From assembly GCA_035235625.1 (NCBI GenBank), contig CP141140.1, positions 16,326,685-16,390,684 of the forward strand: a DNA stretch of 64,000 bases, in the 5' to 3' direction. Positions within the stretch are counted from its first letter, which is position 1. The number at the start of each line of letters is the position of its first letter. The notes beneath the pieces were generated by a model that was given only the letters and a program-made list of their open reading frames with translations, did not search any database and had not been told where the DNA came from. Below, one piece after another: positions 1 to 11,100 of the stretch. This stretch comes from Saururus chinensis (taxonomy: Eukaryota; Streptophyta; Magnoliopsida; Piperales; Saururaceae). The translations under genes were made by a program, and so were the position numbers.

Positions 1-2234
1 CCGATCTACAATAGTGTGTGGTCCCTAAGCAAATGCCCAGAAAAACTTATCTAGTTATATTGATCTACCACATGGCCGATGCATAGTTCTATTCACTACG
101 CATATTGTGTTCAATACATATGACTATTTTGTGCATACTCATGTCTCACATGATAAGTTTGCGAGTTGTTATTCAATTAAGGTTTTTTCTTTTATAATAA
201 AGAAAACTATTTGTTAGGCAAGGGTAAATATTTTACACATTTTAGATAAGTACTTTTTGATTAATGTTAACCACATATAAGCAAGTGATATTTTTTAAAC
301 ATTTAATACATTTTTTATCAATTTTTTTTATATTTGTTGTCTATAAGTAGCCTTGTCCACAATGCTCAAATGTCCTTTATCCCATATTAATTGTCTATAT
401 AAAAAAATTAAAATAAATAACATTCAATTTATATTAATTTTTTAATCCAAATAATTAATTTTTCCTTTGGCCATTATTAATAACTACATTTGAAAAAAAT
501 AGTAATTTTTATTAAATTGTGAAATTCCCATATAAGAGAAGAAAAATTAAACTTATAATAGTCTTTTTAAAGTACTCAACCATTAAAAATTAAATTAAAT
601 AAAAATATTAATATAGAGCAAATTTATTTTTTTAAATAGAGTTATTAATGTAGGACGAGGAAGCATGAGATTCAGGGAGTGCACGACTCCTTTAATGATT
701 GCCTTGATTTAGTATATATCCAATATATTAACTTTGGCTAGAGACTGTAGTAAATGAAAAGGTAAAAAAACAAAGCGGTTAAATGCATGCCTATGTAGGG
801 GGAAAAAGTTGTCAGATATATGAGATAGCTTTACCCCTGAACACGCATTGGGCACCTATTATATAAGAGAATGGCTAGCCAAAGGTGCAACTCAATGGCA
901 AGTTTTTTTCATTATGTAAGGCATGTGTTGTTTCAATTTTTATTTTTTAATCGAAAAATATCATGTTATTCAATGTTACCTATTAAAAATAAATCAAAAA
1001 GATTTTCTTGACTAACTCCCTAACCAATTCACATAAAACTCCAAACTTAATACATAAGGGATCAAATACACATGAATAATAAATTACCGTTTATGTACCA
1101 TATTTCGAACCCTATGTAGATTGGTCACGGGAGCTCAGAGACAGGCCAAGTTAGACGCGTCCAAAATAGATGGTTTGGGATTGCCTTTAGGGTTGCTTTA
1201 TTCATAAAAAAAACAAGTGGGAGGGACCTCAACATATACTCTTTTCCGCTTTTCTTTTTGCTGACCATCCTTTTAAACCAGCTGCTCCGTTGTGAGTCTT
1301 GTGACAGCGACGTCCACGTTACTAGTAGGGACACATTACTTGGTAGCTCTAATTGGCCCCCCAGTATCGAAACATATGGGGATTTTCTCGGTTTTATATT
1401 CTCGTATAAGAACCTGGTGCAAAATTGATCAACTATGGGTCAGCTAGAGAACTGGAGAGATTCCAGCCGTTTATACAGTTGCTTTAATAACTAGGCAACT
1501 TGTTTCTTGGCTCAGGTTGAACGTCCATTTGGTGTGCCCACTGCCTACTGCTTATTTTAGTTAATGTAGATCATTTTATTTCCTGTGTGGCTCACATGTG
1601 GATGGAGGGAAAGTGCCACTTCGCTCCCAGTAATGACTTATAAGGGTCAATTTCGCAAGAGATGACATTTCTATGGCGTTTCTTATCTCAACTTTTGCCT
1701 CACCTGTTGGTGGACGTGGTCCTCAAGATCAGTTCTGAGTTTTAAGTCACGAGATGACATCCTCGTACAGCGCCCTTTCTTATCTGATCTTTTTGCCTTA
1801 ATTTCGACCTACTTCAATTCATAATTCATTGGGCTTGCTGCGTGTAAAGTAATCCAGGTTCCGAGTTGTGCTATAGAACATGAAATCATTCGAGGCAACC
1901 ACCCAATATCAGATCATGTCTAGAGTAGATCTTGGCCTAAATTTCCGTCATGTCTAATGCTAATCCTATTAATTAAACAACAACTTTGCAACCCCCCCAA
2001 CCCAAAAAAAAATCATATAAAAAAACAAATAGAAAGAATATTGTTGCACTTTCCTTTTGTACTAATTTTACAGTGGGCTGCCTGATTTAACATTTCACAT
2101 GTAAGAGAAAGGTATATAGGTAAAAAGGAAGATGCAAAAGTTCTTTGCTTTGTTGTTTGAGTAGATATTTATTAGAGAAGCTTTCAGCTAAACAATGTAC
2201 ACGCACACATACAAGAATAGTCAAGAGGCTTTTA
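1..2234. other. AT-rich intergenic DNA
   Basis: No coding region is recognisable. The DNA is AT-rich with many homopolymer runs. Around 478-660 there is a degraded minus-orientation copy of the Stowaway-type MITE seen in cleaner form at 37860 and 63339: it shows the same blocks (attaaattgtgaaa, aagtactcaaccatt, attaatgtagga). The short ORF at 1125-1334 (-) has no recognisable domain. Confidence 0.6.
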
Positions 2235-2924
2235 TCACTGAACTCTCACAAAGAAGATGCTCAACTCGGGCCCTTCGGTACCATCCGGGTTGACCATGTA
2301 CAAAGCTTCCGAGTCCTTGGACCCCACCACCCTCTCGAACCGGGCTCTAATGTACGTCAGGTCGCCGTCCGACTCCTTGTCGGACGTTGAGGGGAGGACA
2401 CCGGCCCCCATCGACACCCCTCGCAGAAGCTTCATGACGTGGGTCTCGTCCCCCGTGGGATACTTCCGGCGGACGGAGTAGCCCATCTTGCGCCCATTGC
2501 AGTACACTGCCCAGATCAACTCCTCCAGTAACTTCTTCTTTTGTGACCTGCCCTCGCTCTCTAATGCTATCCGTACCAAACCGGTGGCCATCTCCTTGTG
2601 GAAGGCACTAGTGAGCATGGGGAGCTCGATGACAAAGGTGGGGGCTAGCTTCGGGTCCACTTGTATGGCCAGGTTCAGCCTCCCCTTCCGTTGGCCGAAC
2701 AACGTTCCGGTGGTCATCAAGTCTGTCGACAGGAGCGCCTTCCGGGGCCGTCCGAGGAGTGCAACCATTTTGCAGCCGGTGGTTAGCATGGGGAACAGCT
2801 TGAACATGCGGAAGAATTTTGCGGATTTGGATCGCTTGCTACCACCGGATGCAGCCTGGTGGAGGAGTGAAAGGATGGCCGGATTCTCCATGGAATCGCA
2901 TTGGCCGGAAACCATATATGGCAT
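2235..2924 (-). CDS. MIZ1: MIZU-KUSSEI 1-like protein (DUF617)
   Basis: Single-exon ORF of 229 aa. The family is named after Arabidopsis MIZ1, which is needed for root hydrotropism; other members are poorly characterised. The N-terminal 45 residues are variable and Ser/Lys-rich, followed by FKLFPMLTTGCKMVALLGRP. The DUF617 domain runs from about residue 70 to the end, with the hallmarks TGTLFGQRKGRLNLAIQ, PMLTSAFHKEMATGLVRIAL, AVYCNGRKMGYSVRRK, GVSMGAGVLP, RARFERVVGSKDSEALYM and the terminal NPDGTEGPELSIFFVR. Length and the intronless structure fit the family. The first ATG, MPYMVSGQCDSMENPA, is chosen because family members often start this way, and a TATA box lies about 80 bp upstream. No signal peptide or membrane segment is visible. 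The reading frame is intact. The family is certain; which paralogue it is cannot be told. Confidence 0.95.
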   Translation of the reverse strand: MPYMVSGQCDSMENPAILSLLHQAASGGSKRSKSAKFFRMFKLFPMLTTGCKMVALLGRPRKALLSTDLMTTGTLFGQRKGRLNLAIQVDPKLAPTFVIELPMLTSAFHKEMATGLVRIALESEGRSQKKKLLEELIWAVYCNGRKMGYSVRRKYPTGDETHVMKLLRGVSMGAGVLPSTSDKESDGDLTYIRARFERVVGSKDSEALYMVNPDGTEGPELSIFFVRVQ

Positions 2925-3000
2925 AGGAGAATGTTGTGCAGGCGCAATTGTCTAGTGTTATTGTGGCTTGGATGGTTAAAGGATGCCAAGAGCTATGTGA

Positions 3001-3011
3001 AATATATATAG
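3001..3011 (-). promoter_or_regulatory. TATA box of the MIZ1-like gene
   Basis: On the minus strand the sequence reads CTATATATATT, about 78 bp upstream of the ATG at 2924. The spacing would give a leader of about 50 nt. It is the only strong TATA match close to this start. Confidence 0.55.
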
Positions 3012-3050
3012 AGGAAGGAAGGTGGTGCGGATGTTACAGCTTCAAGTCTA

Positions 3051-3180
3051 TCAAGTGGGGTAGAGAGAGAGAAAGAGATGAGTTCGAGAAGGTGGTTTAT
3101 AGTGTAGATCAGGTGGTTAGGGTGTTCATAGAGTTGGTCTTTCAAGTGGGGCACAAACAGAGAGAAAGAGATGAATTTGG
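3051..3180. repeat. Imperfect 91-bp-spaced duplication of a GA-rich block
   Basis: The block beginning tcaagtgggg and continuing with agagagaaagagatgart occurs at about 3051-3087 and again at 3142-3178, upstream of the MIZ1-like gene. The copies differ at several bases. A further GA-rich stretch lies at 3308-3330. GA-rich repeats can be promoter-proximal elements in plants, but nothing here proves function. Confidence 0.5.
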
Positions 3181-3211
3181 TCACTGCAGAAGTACTGTAT
3201 AGCATATAAAC

Positions 3212-5489
3212 GCGACTTCAAAAGATGACACCACCTTTAATTTCTATGTGCGCTCACTGTACGTGGCATACTACATACACAAGAAATTTAGCGAAGCTTG
3301 AGAAAATGCAGAGAGGGAGAGAGGGAGAGATTGATATGACCAAGTTTGGTGATGGAAAGAGGAGAGGTGAGAGTGATAGGATAAGGCAGGTTGGACCACT
3401 GAGTTCAAGGAAGAAGATAAAAAAGGAGGCATTGGCCCTAGTTTGACATGTGCTCCTGATCTGGTCCACTACTTGGAGTATCTCAATCGATTGCTATGGT
3501 GCTGTCCCTTCCCTCTAAAGAACCCTTTTACTCAATGAGCTAAAAACCATCCTTCAATACATTTTCTCTAGCCCATTTTGGCCCCTTATGAGACCTTTTC
3601 TGGTAGATGCATGGCCCCTTCTGAGACTTGCAAGAAAAGCTTTCATGTAGACCCACAATGATGCCCTTGATTATGCTTCCTATGATCATGCGCTCCTCAG
3701 TGCTATTTCCAGCACTTACGCTAATACGAACTTGACTAAGGTTCTCCCATCATCCACCAGAATGCTTTATTCTTTTACCCCGGCACGTGTGTCATCCATG
3801 GCTTCACGATATGATACCCGCAGCAGCAGCACTGTTGTACATAGAACTTGTGGCAGAAAAGCTTGCTAACGATCATGGCACGCTTGTGAGGCTGAAATTG
3901 GATCCAACGTGGACATTGCCAGTTTATTAACCCAGGAGAAAACTCAAACATAAAGTGAAAATGGCATTAAATTAGAAACCTCGTATATACTTTTTTTTGT
4001 TGCTAAAAGGAAACCTCGTATATGCCATGTTGAATTTTCAAGTGCTCTGTAATCCGTATGACCAGTAACATTGCCCCACCAAAATTTGGAGCTAACTGGA
4101 AATGCAAGCCCATCCACCTGAACTGCATCATCAATGGGTCATGTGGTTCTGACTCGCGTTAATTATTGTCGGTAGAAACTGGTAATATTGGGCTGGTAAT
4201 TGGCAGCAGTAATAACCTCCATTTCAGTTTTTTCATAGCTCATGAGTTCTTTATTTAGTTAAACCTGCTTAGTTGCTTGTATTCTCTCCCTTGTTACTCT
4301 TCTTTTTCACCAAGCTATCTGCGCTATTGGTACAATTCTTCTCTGATGAAATCACCATGTTCAAGGATACATAGAGGAAATCAGAAATATTGTTTAATGA
4401 ATGAGGCCTAGCTTTGCCTAGCGCATTCCAACTGAGGTGTTCATTGCTGCATAATGGTCAGCGCATTGCCTAGTCTCTTTTAGTGCTACCTCCAGATCAT
4501 GAAGATGTTCAGTGATGCTACTTAAGGTGGGTTCTTGACGTACATAACAAAGGAAAATTGGACAATAAAATAAACCCAAGTAACTAAAAGCAAAAGTCGT
4601 TGGGGCCCACAAAGCATGGATTTTGGCACTTTGGCCTATGTCCCAAGTTCAACATCAAGCACATCTCTCTGGAATAACATTATCAGTGGGCGTTGTTTGA
4701 CAAACTATAGGCCGATCATGGTCCTGATGATAGAATTTGAAGTATCCACGTGGTAGGGTTGCCGATGCCCTCAAAGTATATTGTTCATACTGATTCATTA
4801 ACAATTAAGTCTTTAGAGATCTCTTCAATCATTCATGACAAGAAACGAAATTGTTGACCCCATAAGAGGGTTCAATTAGTTGTGATCAGGTGTCATATTT
4901 TGTCTTGTACTTTTTAAATTTTGCATCAAGATCATAGCTAGTTGCGTGTTTTTGGATAGGAGTCATTTTTCTTTTCGGTTTGGATCGTTTGTAGGGCACT
5001 CATACAGTATTTAGTGTATGCCCAATCAACTTCTGCCCCTAAAATATAGTTCATAGATACAGTGTGCATGTCTGTTACCTAAATTAGACATAGATCATCT
5101 ATTTTAGATCATAAACATTAAGTAGACCATGTACATTATGTCCAACTTCAAAAAGTCATAACTTTCTCATTCAATTATCATATTTTTAGTAGTATTTCAA
5201 AACTATTTTTATCTACCTTCTAATTACAATAGTCTCAGCCCTAAAATCTTTTATATATAAATTTGTTTAATAAAGAGATTAAGATCAAACTCACTAATCT
5301 TTATGTGTCTAAATTTTAAAAATATATTAAAAAACTCCCATAATATGAAAATGTGTAAAAACTCTAACCATGTTTTGGTGATTTTTAATTGGGGTGGGAG
5401 CTCAATTGGAACTACACCAATACAGCCTGAGTGCCTCACGACCCATTAAACCTTTTTTTTTTATTATATAGTGAGAGAAAGAAAAGGAT
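3212..5489. other. Intergenic DNA, no gene seen
   Basis: Only short ORFs without recognisable domains are present. The part nearest the MIZ1-like gene would hold its distal promoter. No tRNA, rRNA or clear transposon ends were found. Confidence 0.5.
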
Positions 5490-5498
5490 AATTATTAA

Positions 5499-5620
5499 AA
5501 TGAGTCTATATACACCCCAATAATTCCCTCGGTACCTCAATAACCCCATAAACCCTTTCATAAATTTATGAATAAAATAGGGCACTGAGGGGATTAGTGA
5601 GGTGCATATAGACTTATTCT
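5499..5620. mobile_element. 122-bp MITE with 9-bp target duplication
   Basis: The two ends are inverted repeats of about 35-45 bp: left aatgagtctatatacacc, right ggtgcatatagacttattct. The element is flanked by the perfect direct repeat aattattaa at 5490-5498 and 5621-5629. A 9-bp duplication suggests a Mutator-type element; an 8-bp reading, suggesting hAT, is possible because the flanks are A-rich. Confidence 0.7.
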
Positions 5621-5629
5621 AATTATTAA

Positions 5630-7555
5630 TAGCTATTAACACAAAGACAAATTAGTGACATCATACAAAATGTATGAGACCCGGGTAGACTCCCCGAAGT
5701 CGCCACTCTTTTATGGGATTTAGCCATTGGAGTGGCCACTCATATAGTAATAACAAAGTGGTGTGTCTCCTCTAAAAATCAGTCCACCGCTCATCATGTA
5801 GAGAATCTTAGTAACTCAATGCCATGGTATATGATCAATTTGCTTCCTCTTAATTGAGATTTAGAACAATAATATTGATCATAATTGTTTCCAAGAGAGG
5901 GGGCTGAAACTGCCAGTGAGGACAATCCTAGGAGGATGAAAATGTCATCGTCCACCTGCTTGCCCTAATTTACTGAAATCTAATCAGGTGATGAAGTTCT
6001 CTACCAAATAAAAGAAAATACTCATTCTAATTAGTCACAATTTTCTTGGGTTGCTGTGCTACCACAGCCCAACCCAACACGCCTTTAAATACTCTAATGT
6101 TGTGATAATACTGCGTTTTGGCCAGTCACAATTTGCCCCAGCTGAGGTCCATGTGAATTGTGATGCTGTCACGTGAATAAAGCTCATATTCACGTGGCAA
6201 CTTTTTTTAGTAACTTGGCAACTTAATGTTTTTGTTGGTCACTGACCATATTTACTTGCAGCATGTCACGCCCCACCTCGTTTTCACTTTTCATCAATAT
6301 GTAAAAAGTACAAAGTCAGCTGAACACTGGAAGATTGGTTTGTTAGCTGAGGGACAATCTCGCAGCCACATGGTTTTTTCGGGCCTAAAGAAGCCACTAT
6401 ACCACTGGACACGAAACTCTCTCTTCTGGTAATTTGATTTTGCAGTCTGATTATGCACTGTTGGCAGAGGGAAGCAGAGCCCTATGATTCAACTCCAATA
6501 TAGTTCAAATCTATCATCATCATACAAAACTAAGTCGAGTTGCAACGAATCAGGTTGAGCTGGGAGGTCCCAACTTAGAATTATATTCTCCATTTTCTAA
6601 ACCAACTCCCTTTTCTAAACCAAGCAAAAGCTTACTTCCTAAGTTGGATGTTTCTGTCTCATGTCAGTCTCGATCCGAGGGCGAGGAGGTGGGCGATAAT
6701 TCAAACTTCCTGAGTTATGTGTGACGTCGGAACAAAATCCGACATCCCATGAAGCCCGGACTTGGAACGCACTAACGGATCACATTGCCATCATTGGAAC
6801 ATAACTTTATGCAGACTGAACCGTGAAGTGATCTGTACCCAGCTTGAATTGGGCGGATTGAACTTTTTGACACAAGCCAATGCGCAGTTATAATTTCCCC
6901 TTTTTTCTTGCACTAAGTGTGTGAGATTCACAATATCACATCGACTTGATTTTAAACGGTGAGTTGAAAACGAAGTACTATTTGCTACCAAACAACAAAA
7001 GACATATATATAGAGCCGTAAGTGCATACTATTCTTGCCGTGCAAAATGCAAATTATTGCTAGGCCAAACAATGAACATTGATCTGGGCGTTTTGTTACA
7101 ATTATTGCCGTGTCATGAGTTTTTGTTGCACAGTTTTGGGAATCATTATTGAACCGAAGTGGGTTAGCAACCTTTCGCATGAAAAGACGTTGTACTAGAC
7201 TTACTGAGAATGACATCTCACTCTCAACTCTGAACATGTTACATCTCTTCTCCCTTTTTCGAGTTCGTGCTTCATGCATCACTCCATGTGACATTTAGCT
7301 TTCAAGAGGGTTTTTTCTGATCTCGTGTCTCTTCAGCATATGAATATGAATGTGAAGCCAGTTCAATGCCTTTTACTTTTTCTTTAGTACGAAGCTTATC
7401 ACGTTACCATCAAACAGTGATTCCAAAGCCGACGTTGGATCTGCAAATTTGATTGGCCGGAAAAATGGACTTCTTATGCACCGCTGAAGAAATCCCATAT
7501 TGCAGCTCATCAACTGTCAGTGTCAAGTGACCGTGCGATGGTCACCAGTCACTGC
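5630..7555. other. Intergenic DNA with one unassigned ORF
   Basis: The longest ORF is 6791-7294 (-), 167 codons starting MSHGVMHEARTRKREK. It shows no domain I know, no homologous-looking motif and no exon-like GC rise. I treat it as chance or a decayed repeat. The rest holds nothing I can name. Confidence 0.4.
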
Positions 7556-7870
7556 TTACCACCATGAGCTGCACTCACGCTCATTGATCAGAGTCATTAA
7601 GTGCACAAAAAACACAGGCCAAGCTTCTCCGTTCCTTGTGAACGTCCCGAAAAGGACACAGAAACTGTTCTCGATCGCTTTGGTCATCTTCGAGGCTGTG
7701 GCAAGGGTGGGAATTCTCTTCTCCTCCAGTTTCTGCCTGACTTCCTCTTCATGCACTCGTGCAAAGCAAAGAAGCTCAGTCTGGCCACCACATCCGCCAG
7801 AAAAAGGTTCAGTTGATTTGCACTTTTTTTGTATGGGCTTGGGTTCCTTCTCTTCCTTGTTCGGATCCAT
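7556..7870 (-). CDS. Hypothetical 104-aa ORF divergent from the PGAM-like gene
   Basis: This ORF (MDPNKEEKEPKP...) reads away from the phosphatase gene, 266 bp from its ATG. It has a highly charged Lys/Glu-rich start, then a Cys/Gly-rich patch (GGCGGQTELLCFARVHEEEV) and a region predicted by eye to be helical. No family is recognised. It could be the first exon of a spliced gene or a chance ORF. The shared upstream region with a TGGGCCCA element is the only contextual support. Confidence 0.25.
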   Translation of the reverse strand: MDPNKEEKEPKPIQKKCKSTEPFSGGCGGQTELLCFARVHEEEVRQKLEEKRIPTLATASKMTKAIENSFCVLFGTFTRNGEAWPVFFVHLMTLINERECSSWW

Positions 7871-8023
7871 CTTGTAACATCGAAGCCCAGCTTGCGAAGA
7901 TGAGGTTAACTGGTTACGGGCTGGCCAAAACTGACTAGTAATGGGCAGCTCTCAATCCCCAATTCTAACTTCTAAGCGAAGAAGCAATGAAATGAGTCAA
8001 TTGTAAAGCCCACCATTAGTTGT

Positions 8024-8031
8024 TGGGCCCA
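8024..8031. promoter_or_regulatory. Site II-type TGGGCCCA palindrome
   Basis: The palindrome TGGGCCCA lies 106 bp upstream of the ATG at 8137. TGGGCY (site II) elements are typical of TATA-less promoters of housekeeping plant genes and are bound by TCP factors. Because it reads the same on both strands it could serve the gene at 8137 and the divergent ORF at 7870. Confidence 0.45.
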
Positions 8032-8136
8032 TTACACCGACTTCGTTATTCGTCGCCTGAAATGTGCATTTGCCTTCCTTTCCTCCCTCGGGCAGCCCGG
8101 GAGTCGTTTCGTTTGTCCGCCACGGCGCCACCTCCC

Positions 8137-11100
8137 ATGGCTGCCTCAAACCGTACGAGCTCCGAGTGCAGGCAAGCTCCCAAATTTCCTGCTTTATTTA
8201 AAAACAAGTTTACTAACTTGAAGGTTTGATTTGTCGTGGAAGTAGTTTTAAACTTGGATAATTTAGTAGTATATGGAGTAGCAATTATTTTAATTTCCGA
8301 ATTAGACTAATAGCTGTCTCAAAAGTAGAAGCTTTTCCGAAGGGGAGCGTCGGAAGGATTCGCTGGAAATAAAGCTGGTTGGGCTTCATTTAACTTTGTA
8401 CATGTTATGATTTTGGAAATAGAAGATTGTTTTTCCAATTGACGTTTGGGAATTTTCCTTGTGATGGTTGGAATTTGAAATGTTGAAACCAATAGTTTCT
8501 CGGTTTTTCTATTATCTAACGAGATGCGTCTTTCTTTTCCACCTTGGTAGAAGCAGCAATGGCGTTTCCGCTTCCATCCCAGCAGACTTTGCAGAAGTTA
8601 TCGTGGTTCGGCATGGGGAGACAACATGGAATGCTACTGGGAAAATACAGGTGTGTTTTGGTATATCATTTTTCTTCTCCGTTGTGCGTGGGGTATTGGG
8701 TGGTTGAGTTGAAAGCAGATTAGAAGTTCGCAGCTTTATAATGTGATTGATAATTTGCTTTGATTGGGAAAGGGTGGTAGACATATATTTGTGAATTTTT
8801 TAAACTTCGTATGTAGCTTCGCACGCATATTCTGGTATAGTAAAATCCTCTACACACAAAGTGGTTTTGCTTGAAAATGCCAAATAAGCTCCGCGGGGTA
8901 CTACATTCATGATCTGGTTGCAAATTACCTGATGTCCTGATCTATTGGAAAAATTGGATCAACCGATAGTATATGACCTTTCAGCCGGTTCTTGGTTCAG
9001 GAACTATTCAGACATCTTTATGAAGGAAAGCAAAGTAGTTTATAGTTATTGATAGTGACATTGATGCCTGTCTCTACAATAAATGGACCATGATTTAAGT
9101 GGTAGAATTATCTCATGCATCGTGGTTGTTGTAAATGTTGTTTTTTCTATCATGTCAAAGTTCTGGACTGCAACACCCCAGATTTTCTATAAGGATATAA
9201 ATATATTTCTAAAACCCTGGGTGCTACATTGATCTGCCATAAATATCATGTAACATTAAAATGAACCATCCAATGAAATGTGATGACACAACACAGGTTA
9301 ACAGCTAAGTACAAGATTGACATTTGCCACTACTTTTTGTAAATTGTTGTGCTGGTTGCTATGCAAATTTTGCCGATTTTGCTTTTGTTTTATACAAGGG
9401 TGATTGTTCTCATTCCCGCCAAATCTTTTGTTGTCACCTTTCTTTGAGTTGCTTCCTTGACCTTGTTCAAGCCTTTCTTCCTCTCCTGCATCCGCTTGTA
9501 GTCCTCTTCCATCATCGATGCCAACTCTATTATTACCTTAGCTATTGTGGTCTACTGTGAATGAAGTACTTTTGTCCTAAGTTCATCCTTTAGGCCCCAC
9601 ACGAACTTCTCTGCCCTTTTCATCTTTGTAATGCAAGAGTGGACGGCAAACCTGAACAATTGCACAAACTTTGTCTCATACTATAGAACAGTCATAGAGT
9701 CCAATTGCACAAACTTTGTCTCATACTATAGAACAGTCATAGAGTCATGTTCTAAGTCAAGGAACTCCTACTTCTGCCACTGGACATAAAGAGGAAAATA
9801 CTTGAAGTAGAAAACCTCCTTGAATTCATCCCACGAGATCTCTTGTTCCCTTGGAAAGTTGTTCCTCTCTACAGATTCCCACCAAAAGACAGACTTCTCC
9901 TACTAGTGCAAATGTGGCAAAAGTTTCCCTCTAGCCCTTTGAAAATCCTTTCAACCTCTGGTATCCATCTTTTAACTACCTCTGGATCATCCTCTCTTGT
10001 GAAAGGAGGTGCTAGCTTCTTAAACTGCTCCATGGTGGGTGGCTTCGTGTTAGAGTTAACAACTCCCTGCCCATACGCATCATGGGATTGGATGGCCTGA
10101 GGTGAGCTCCTTCAGGTCAGAATTTCCTCCACCAGAAGAGGCATCAACAACAAATTTCCCTCTCTGACCTCTAGGAACGGTTGCCATGTGTTATAGAGAA
10201 TACAACAAAAAGAGGGTTAATCTAACCAGACTAATTCTACCCAACCCAGTTAATGTCATAAAATACACTATTCATATCATTCCATGTTGTCATTCACTTG
10301 TAGATAGCATTACCCGAATTTTGAGATGTTGTTCAGGTAATTTCTATCTTGACTTTTCATGTTGTCTATGTTTCATATGGGTCGTAATTATGTTTTGTTT
10401 CATGCCATGACGTGATGCCTTGGATTCCTTAGTCAAGTTTGCACTAAGAAATTGTTAACTATTGGAGTAGGTATTTAGGCTTGATTTCTATTACTTCTCA
10501 TTGTCTTGGTATGTCCTTGCTAATTAATGTCACTGTTTCATATGGGTTGTTTTTATGCTTTGTTTCATGCAACAACCTGCTGACATGGATTCCTCAGTCA
10601 TCCAGGAAATTGATAAACTGAGGATTTAAATAGTTGTTTTTCAAACAGAATATCGTTGTATATGAACAGTCAATTGTTTGTAGTGAATCATTGGAAGAAA
10701 TAAGAGGTTGTGCGTCAAACTAAAACCATGGACCAGTAAAGCAAATCGTAGATCTAACTTACTGGGGTGGACGTGGATAGAATCCCTTTTGCCCAGTAAG
10801 CTGACTTAAAGACTTATGGGATCAATTTGAGGTAATTTAGGTGTCGTTGTTGGGTCTGAATTGAGACCTATGCATAAGGAGCAGAGCACCGGTAGTGCTA
10901 TGGTACTTTGATTTGCTCTGGGAAAGTGAGGAAGATGATTGGTTCACGGGTAATTATTTACTTTATTCGGTCCAGTGAATAAAAACGAAAATTTGAAACT
11001 ACAACGCAAACCTAACCCCAATTCACTAATATATTAAGTTTATAAAAATTCTAGAAGATTAGGAGAGGTCCCTAGAGTCCTAATGAACACCCATACTAAG

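Noticed and set aside
6791-7294. 167-codon minus-strand ORF
   Set aside because: No domain, AT-rich, no exon-like composition, no context; kept only as a note in the gap description.
8468-8707. Alternative PGAM start in the frame beginning MEFEMLKP at 8468
   Set aside because: It would read through a strong splice acceptor at 8550 and add a hydrophobic segment absent from the family; the spliced start at 8137 gives the expected length and phase.
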